This document shows positions 32,081 through 36,896 of a stretch of DNA of 36,896 nt, in pieces. How positions within the stretch are numbered: position 1 is the first letter of the stretch; every line of letters begins with the position of its first letter. Below the pieces are notes generated by a model. It was not told the DNA's origin. It worked only from the letters and a program-made list of their open reading frames with translations, and did no database searches. Location: the NCBI GenBank assembly GCA_020060215.1, contig JAGVAP010000027.1, positions 1 to 36,896 on the forward strand, given 5' to 3'. The position numbers and the translations under genes are program-made. Source of the DNA: Deltaproteobacteria bacterium. Its GTDB lineage: Bacteria > Desulfobacterota > DSM-4660 > Desulfatiglandales > HGW-15.

Positions 32081-34167
32081 TTCGCTTTTCCCCCCTTCTT
32101 CTTTTCCGCACTCTTTTTCTTCAACTCCTCCATCATGGACTCGGGCACCTTCGCATACCTGGAGAACTCCATGGTGAATTCGGCCTTTCCCTGGGTGATG
32201 GACCGCAGTGCGGTGGCGTAGCCGAACATCTCCGCCAGGGGCACCTCTGCCTCGATCGTGGTGAAGACCCCGTCCTCCGTGGAGCTCATGATCAGCCCCC
32301 GGCGCTGGTTGATGGTGGCCATCACGTTTCCCTGAAAATCCGAGGGGGACTCCACCGCGAGCTTCATGATGGGTTCCAGGACCTGGGGTTTGGCCTTGGG
32401 GTAGGCCTGTTTGAAAGCGCCTACGGCCGCCTGGCGAAAGGCCAGTTCCGAGGAGTCTACCGGGTGGGAGTTGCCGTCGTTCACGGTTACCCGGACGCCG
32501 AGCACCGGAAACCCGAGAAAGAGCCCTTTTTCCAGGCAGGACCGGAACCCTTTGTCCACGGCGGGGATAAACTGGGTGGGGATCGCTCCTCCCTTCACCT
32601 CGTTGGCAAACTCGTAGGCCTCGCCTTCGGCTGGCTCCAGGAACCCCGCCACCCGGCCGTACTGACCGGCTCCGCCGGTCTGCTTCTTGTGCGTGTAATC
32701 GAAGTCGGCGCGGGTCGAAATCGTCTCCCGATAGGCCACCTGGGGCATACCGGTCTCCACTTCGGCCCCGTACTCCCGCTTCATCCGCTCCACATAGATC
32801 TCCAGATGCAGCTCCCCCATGCCGGAGATGATGGTCTCCCCGGACTCGGGATCCACATAGGAGCGGAAGGTGGGGTCTTCCCGGATGAAGCGGTTGAGGG
32901 CCTTCGATACCTGGGCCCCCGACTTGGTATCCTTCGGCGTCAGGGAAAGGGAGATCACCGGTTCCGGCACGAACATGCTCGACATCGAGTAATTGACGCG
33001 GCCGTCCGTGAAGGTATCCCCCGAGAAGCAATCGACCCCGAACAGGGCGATGATGTCCCCCGCCTGGGCATCGGTGATGTCCTCCATCTCGTCCGCATGC
33101 ATCCGGACCAGCCTGCCCACCCGGATCTTCTTCCTGTTCCGGGCATTGAAGATCTCATCCCCTCTTGTGATCTTTCCCTGGTAGATCCGGAAGTACGTCA
33201 GCTGCCCGTAGGGCGTCACCTCCAGCTTGAAGGCGAGCCCGACGAGGGGGCCGGCGGGATCCGAGGAGAGGACCACTTCCCGGTCCCCGTTCTCCAGTTC
33301 GAGGGCCTTGTTCTCCACGTCCAGGGGCGAGGGAAGGTAGTCGCCCACGCCGTCGAGCAGGCTCTGGACCCCCACGTTCTTGTAGGCGGAGCCGAGGAAC
33401 ACGGGCGTCATCTTCCGGCTCAGGGTCCCTTTGCGGACGGCCTGCCTGATCAGTTGCTCGGTCACGGAGCCCTCGAAAATGGCCTCCATCAGCTCGTCGC
33501 TGAACATGGAGGCCGCATCCAGCAGCTCCTCCCTTTTCGCGCGGGCCTCTTCGAGATACTGCGCCGGGATCTCCCGGACCTTCACGTCCTTGCCGAACTG
33601 CCCCTCGAAGGTAAGGGCCTTCATGCCGACCAGGTCGATGACTCCGGAGAGGTCCCCCTCCAGACCCATGGGGATCTGCATGAGCACGGCATTGTGGTTC
33701 AATCTGTGGCGAAGCTGATCCACGACCCTGTAGGGAGACGCGCCCGACCGGTCGCATTTGTTGATGAACGCGATCCGCGGCACCTGGTACCGGTTCATCT
33801 GCCGGTCCACCGTGATGGACTGCGACTGCACCCCGCCTACCGCACAGAGCACGAGGATCGAGCCGTCCAGCACCCTCAGGGAGCGCTCGACCTCGATCGT
33901 GAAATCCACGTGTCCCGGGGTGTCGATGATATTGATCCGGAACCCTTTCCACGTGCAGTAGGTGGCGGCGGAAGAGATGGTAATGCCGCGCTCCTTCTCC
34001 AGTTCCATGGAATCCATCTTGGCGCCGACCCCGTCCTTGCCCTTCACCTCGTGTACGGCGAAGATCCTCTTGGTGTAGTAGAGAATCCTCTCGGTCAGGG
34101 TGGTCTTGCCGGAATCGATATGGGCGCTGATCCCGATGTTTCTCAGCTTTTGAATCTGTTCAGACAT
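32077..34167 (-). CDS. fusA: Elongation factor G, mitochondrial-type / spdEFG1
   Basis: A 696-residue translocation GTPase. The P-loop reads AHIDSGKTT rather than the canonical AHIDAGKTT, followed by [31 protein letters not shown]; these match mitochondrial EF-G1 (GFM1) and the spdEFG1 group of spirochaetes, planctomycetes and deltaproteobacteria. The other G motifs are DTPGHVD and NKCD. Domain II, III, IV and V follow, with domain IV carrying [13 protein letters not shown]. In organisms with two spd EF-Gs, one performs translocation and the other ribosome recycling; this one has the translocation-type sequence. GGAG precedes ATG 34167; the frame stays open upstream to about 35019 but overlaps the dehydrogenase gene and is not coding there. 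Confidence 0.95.
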   Translation of the reverse strand: MSEQIQKLRNIGISAHIDSGKTTLTERILYYTKRIFAVHEVKGKDGVGAKMDSMELEKERGITISSAATYCTWKGFRINIIDTPGHVDFTIEVERSLRVLDGSILVLCAVGGVQSQSITVDRQMNRYQVPRIAFINKCDRSGASPYRVVDQLRHRLNHNAVLMQIPMGLEGDLSGVIDLVGMKALTFEGQFGKDVKVREIPAQYLEEARAKREELLDAASMFSDELMEAIFEGSVTEQLIRQAVRKGTLSRKMTPVFLGSAYKNVGVQSLLDGVGDYLPSPLDVENKALELENGDREVVLSSDPAGPLVGLAFKLEVTPYGQLTYFRIYQGKITRGDEIFNARNRKKIRVGRLVRMHADEMEDITDAQAGDIIALFGVDCFSGDTFTDGRVNYSMSSMFVPEPVISLSLTPKDTKSGAQVSKALNRFIREDPTFRSYVDPESGETIISGMGELHLEIYVERMKREYGAEVETGMPQVAYRETISTRADFDYTHKKQTGGAGQYGRVAGFLEPAEGEAYEFANEVKGGAIPTQFIPAVDKGFRSCLEKGLFLGFPVLGVRVTVNDGNSHPVDSSELAFRQAAVGAFKQAYPKAKPQVLEPIMKLAVESPSDFQGNVMATINQRRGLIMSSTEDGVFTTIEAEVPLAEMFGYATALRSITQGKAEFTMEFSRYAKVPESMMEELKKKSAEKKKGGKAK

Positions 34168-34198
34168 CACAACTCCAGTGAGGAAGCGTCCTGCAATG

Positions 34199-34228
34199 AT
34201 AAAAAGAGGGTTCTTTGCAGAACCCTCT
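34199..34228 (-). terminator. Rho-independent terminator of the acyl-CoA dehydrogenase gene
   Basis: AGAGGGTTCT (34205-34214) and AGAACCCTCT (34219-34228) form a perfect 10-bp stem with a 4-base loop. On the minus strand it is followed by a run of T (34204-34200). It separates the dehydrogenase from EF-G. Confidence 0.9.
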
Positions 34229-34289
34229 CGATAGTTATATAACTCAATATGCTCTTGATGAAAAGGGGTTTTTCTCCGCCTGTCTCTCA

Positions 34290-36086
34290 TCACAGCTTCG
34301 TCAGGTTGTAGCGGGCTACCGGGATGACGCTCTCGGCGATCTCGCGCTTGAGTGCGATGGTATTGACCGGCGTGTGACGGGCGAGTCTCTTGAGCCCCAT
34401 GAGCTGGGTCCTCAGTTCTTCGCCTTCGGCGATCGCCGCAAAGATCGTCTTTGCCTTGAGGTCGATCTTGGGAAAGGTCTCGTTGATGTAGACCCTGGTG
34501 GCGGCGATATGGACCCTGCAGGCCGCTTCTCCTTCCCTGCGGACCTTCTTCAAGGTCCGCAGGAGCGCGGACTCCATGGCAAAGACCTCGATGATCATGT
34601 CCGCGATCGTTGCGACGATCTCCTGCTCGTCGGCCAGCTTCTGCATGTATTTCTGCGTGGCCGCCCCTGCGGCGAGCATGCCGATCTTCTTGGCCATGGA
34701 GACGAGCTTCCCTTCCCGCTCCAGGACCCCTTCCTCTTCCCCGCCCATATCCGGCCTCATGTTCAGGATCTCGCCCATGACCTGCCGGATGGCGTCCAGC
34801 AGCGGCAGCTCCCCTTTCAGGGCGGCCCTCATGAGCATGTCGACGATCAGGAGCCGGTTGATCTCGTTCGTCCCCTCCCAGATGCGGTTGATCCGCGAGT
34901 CCCTGTAGGCCCCCTCGGCCGGATAGTCCTGGATGTAGCCGTACCCTCCGAAGATCTGAACGCATTCGTCCACCACGAAGTCGAGCGCCTCGGTCCCGAA
35001 GACCTTGTTGATGGAGCATTCCAGGGCGTACTTCCGAAGGGCCTCGCCGGTCTTCTGCCCGGCGTCCTCTTTGGTGGGATCGATGCCTTCCAGGGCCAGG
35101 TCCAGCAGCGCGGCGGTCCGATAGGCCATGCTCTCCAGCAGGTAGATGCGGATCAGCATGTCGGCCATCTTCTGCCTGATGAGGCCGTACTCCGAGATCG
35201 GCTTCCCGAACTGCACGCGCCCCTTGGCATACTTGATCGTCTCCGCGAAGATGGACTTGGCCGAGCCCACGACCATGGGGGCGATCTTGAACCGTCCGAC
35301 ATTGAGGGTGTTCAGGGCGACGACATGGCCCCTGCCCACCTCCCCCAGCACGTTTTCGACCGGGACCTTCACGTTCTGGAAGATGACGGCCCTGGTGGAG
35401 CTCCCGTGCATCCCCATCTTCTTCTCTTCCTCATCCACGGAGACCCCGTCCCATTTCCTCTCGACGATGAAGCTCGTGAACCTGGTCTCGTCCACCTGCG
35501 CATAGGTGACGAAGAGGTCCGCAAAGCCGGCGTTGGTGATGAACTGTTTCTGGCCGTTCAGCACATAGTACTTCCCGTCGTCGGAGAGCTTGGCCTGGGT
35601 CTCCGCTCCGAGTGCGTCGGACCCGTGGCCGGGTTCGGTCAGGGCGTAGGCGGCCACCATCTCGGCGCTGGCGATCAACGGCAGGTACTTCTTCTTCTGG
35701 GCCGGGGTGCCGAAGAGGACGATGGGCAGGCTGCCGATCCCGGTCTGGACCCCGTAAGCGGCCATGAAGCCCGAGACCCCGGAGCAGAGCTTTTCGGAGA
35801 TGAGCATGGAGCTCACCTTGTCCAGCTCGGATCCCCCGAAGACCTCCGGCATGTCCGCCCCCAGAAAGCCCAGCTCCCCCGCCTTCCGGAGCAGATCTTT
35901 CACGAGGGGCACATTGAGGTCCACGAGCTCTTCCCGCTTCGACATCAGCTCTTTGTTCCCGAACTCCTCCGCCGATTGTCCGACCAGCCTCTGATCCTTC
36001 GTAAAATCCTCAGGGGTGAACACCTCTTCGGGCAAGGCTTCCGTCAGCAGGAATTCACCTCCTTTGAAAAATCTCTCTTTTGCCAT
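34290..36086 (-). CDS. Acyl-CoA dehydrogenase, long form (VLCAD/ACAD9-like)
   Basis: A 598-residue FAD-dependent dehydrogenase for the first step of fatty acid beta-oxidation. Core motifs: [14 protein letters not shown] and [12 protein letters not shown] (flavin and substrate contacts), [24 protein letters not shown], and [11 protein letters not shown] with the catalytic Glu. Its length exceeds the usual 380-400 because of a C-terminal domain of about 170 residues beyond the core, as in very-long-chain and ACAD9-like enzymes, which can associate with membranes. AAAGGAG lies upstream of ATG 36086. It follows a thiolase gene in the same direction, the normal beta-oxidation order, and ends at a strong terminator. 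Confidence 0.96.
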   Translation of the reverse strand: MAKERFFKGGEFLLTEALPEEVFTPEDFTKDQRLVGQSAEEFGNKELMSKREELVDLNVPLVKDLLRKAGELGFLGADMPEVFGGSELDKVSSMLISEKLCSGVSGFMAAYGVQTGIGSLPIVLFGTPAQKKKYLPLIASAEMVAAYALTEPGHGSDALGAETQAKLSDDGKYYVLNGQKQFITNAGFADLFVTYAQVDETRFTSFIVERKWDGVSVDEEEKKMGMHGSSTRAVIFQNVKVPVENVLGEVGRGHVVALNTLNVGRFKIAPMVVGSAKSIFAETIKYAKGRVQFGKPISEYGLIRQKMADMLIRIYLLESMAYRTAALLDLALEGIDPTKEDAGQKTGEALRKYALECSINKVFGTEALDFVVDECVQIFGGYGYIQDYPAEGAYRDSRINRIWEGTNEINRLLIVDMLMRAALKGELPLLDAIRQVMGEILNMRPDMGGEEEGVLEREGKLVSMAKKIGMLAAGAATQKYMQKLADEQEIVATIADMIIEVFAMESALLRTLKKVRREGEAACRVHIAATRVYINETFPKIDLKAKTIFAAIAEGEELRTQLMGLKRLARHTPVNTIALKREIAESVIPVARYNLTKL

Positions 36087-36109
36087 GGCGCATCTCCTTT
36101 CAGAAGACA

Positions 36110-36195
36110 GTTACGAGTTACGAGTCCGCCCTTGCGGGGCTGACGAGCCACGAGCTTTCTCCTTCTGTGTCCATCCTTGACTCGTTACTCGTCAC
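36110..36195. repeat. 17-bp inverted repeat of 7-bp units (GTTACGA)
   Basis: GTTACGAGTTACGAGTC (36110-36126) pairs with GACTCGTTACTCGTCAC (36179-36195) with two mismatches. Each arm is made of 7-bp units. It fills most of the 120-bp gap between the thiolase and dehydrogenase genes. Confidence 0.8.
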
Positions 36196-36206
36196 TGGTC
36201 ACTTTC

Positions 36207-36896
36207 TCAGTAATCTTCTCTTTCAAAAACGGCCGCAGCGCCCATCCCGAACCCGATACACATGGAGACCAGGCCCCAGCGCTGTCTCCTCTCCTGCATC
36301 TCGTACACAAGCTGGGCCGTGAGCTTGGCCCCCGTGCACCCCAGGGGGTGGCCCAGGGCGATGGCCCCGCCGTTCACGTTGACGATCTCTTCTCGGATGC
36401 CCAGTTCCCGGATGCAGTAGACGGCCTGTGCGGCGAAGGCCTCGTTCAATTCGATCAGCTCGATCTGATCCAGCCCCATGCGGGCAAGCTTGAGGACCTT
36501 GGGGATGGCGACCGCCGGCCCGACCCCCATGTACTCCGAAGGGCACCCTTCCACCGCGTGCACCCGGAAGGTGGCCATGGGTTTGAGACCGAGCGCTTTC
36601 GCCTTTTCCTTGGACATCAGCACCACGCCGGCGGCCGCATCGCTCGTCTGGGATGAATTTCCGGCGGTGACGGATCCGTTCACCTTAAAGGCGGGCCGGA
36701 GCTTGGAAAGGGCCTCTTTCGTGGTCCCGGGCCGCACGCCCTCGTCCGTGTCGAAGACCACTTCGTCGAACCCGAAACGGCCGTTGGGCTGCTTTTTCTG
36801 GACCTTCACCTTGAGGGGCACGATCTGGCTCCTGAAACGGCCTTCCCGGAGGGCGGCCTCCGCCTTCTGCTGGCTCCTTGCCCCGAATTCGTCCTG
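36207..36896 (-). CDS. Acetyl-CoA acyltransferase (thiolase), C-terminal part; cut by window edge
   Basis: The last 229 residues of a thiolase; the start lies beyond the window. [20 protein letters not shown] carries the active-site His and the pyrophosphate-loop glycines, and [15 protein letters not shown] near the end carries the catalytic Cys (a second Cys is in the missing N-terminal half). [16 protein letters not shown] is also typical of FadA/FadI-type thiolases. It cleaves 3-ketoacyl-CoA to acyl-CoA and acetyl-CoA in beta-oxidation. The gene directly downstream, after a 120-bp gap with a 7-bp repeat, is an acyl-CoA dehydrogenase. Confidence 0.96.
   Translation of the reverse strand, partial: QDEFGARSQQKAEAALREGRFRSQIVPLKVKVQKKQPNGRFGFDEVVFDTDEGVRPGTTKEALSKLRPAFKVNGSVTAGNSSQTSDAAAGVVLMSKEKAKALGLKPMATFRVHAVEGCPSEYMGVGPAVAIPKVLKLARMGLDQIELIELNEAFAAQAVYCIRELGIREEIVNVNGGAIALGHPLGCTGAKLTAQLVYEMQERRQRWGLVSMCIGFGMGAAAVFEREDY

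Noticed and set aside
31385..33031. Long minus-strand frame joining the ATPase to part of EF-G in another phase
   Set aside because: Only the part from 32080 onward has a motif; the upstream part is out of frame with EF-G and shows no similarity.
32464..34242. 592-codon plus-strand open frame inside EF-G
   Set aside because: Antisense shadow of a fully conserved EF-G; translation is His/Gly/Pro/Asp rich with no domain.
34233..34244. Perfect palindrome AGTTATATAACT between the dehydrogenase stop and its terminator
   Set aside because: Could be an operator or a -10 region, but no -35 at good spacing and it lies ahead of a terminator; most likely chance AT-rich sequence.
34215..36143. 642-codon plus-strand open frame over the acyl-CoA dehydrogenase
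   Set aside because: Antisense shadow; it even runs through the terminator and repeat.
1..36896. CRISPR array, tRNA, rRNA, insertion sequence, prophage
   Set aside because: I looked for regularly spaced long repeats, TTCRA-loop tRNA ends, rRNA cores, transposase or integrase motifs and found none.

Overview
The window is GC-rich (about 60 percent by eye), densely coded on both strands and looks like an ordinary chromosomal segment of an anaerobic Desulfobacterota / deltaproteobacterial organism (syntroph or sulfate-reducer type). The main pointers are a sodium-pumping acyl-CoA decarboxylase, a beta-oxidation pair (acyl-CoA dehydrogenase and thiolase), an EF-G of the mitochondrial-like type that is known from spirochaetes, planctomycetes and deltaproteobacteria, a radical SAM protein paired with RNase G, an Isf-type iron-sulfur flavoprotein and a DsrE-family protein. 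I see no rRNA, tRNA, CRISPR array, insertion sequence, integrase or prophage gene.

Layout. 1-3.4 kb: four subunits of a biotin-dependent Na+-translocating decarboxylase, gamma-like and beta on +, carboxyltransferase and biotin carrier on -, facing each other. 3.6-6.6 kb: pilC and a PilS-like sensor kinase. 6.8-10.9 kb: TIGR03960/DUF2344 radical SAM protein and rng. 11.1-15.4 kb: CHASE2 Ser/Thr kinase, PP2C phosphatase and a double-FHA protein, a phospho-Thr signalling set. 15.4-18.5 kb (-): zinc-ribbon protein, DUF1786 protein, metallophosphoesterase and nucleotidyltransferase. 18.6-22.6 kb: sugar/aminoglycoside-type kinase, a 5'-nucleotidase lipoprotein, a DsrE-like protein and an ArsR regulator with a clear operator. 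22.7-28.5 kb: isochorismatase, HIT, HNH, amidohydrolase, Isf flavoprotein, queG and SEC-C map. 28.7-31.4 kb: a tiny Cys-rich ORF with an in-frame TGA, coupled to an AmpG-like transporter, then a DUF4213/DUF364 protein. 31.4-36.9 kb (-): thiolase (cut by the window edge), acyl-CoA dehydrogenase, terminator, EF-G and a P-loop ATPase coupled to it.

Two things stand out. First, the ORF at 28756-28923 keeps a zinc-ribbon-like frame through a TGA codon, is followed at once by a hairpin with a GGUCUG loop, and ends in an ATGA overlap with the next gene. It is a candidate selenoprotein, with a recent nonsense mutation as the plain alternative. Second, many intergenic gaps hold short-period (7 or 8 bp) degenerate repeats or inverted repeats of several unrelated consensus types; one type occurs twice in the window (16.9 and 21.7 kb).
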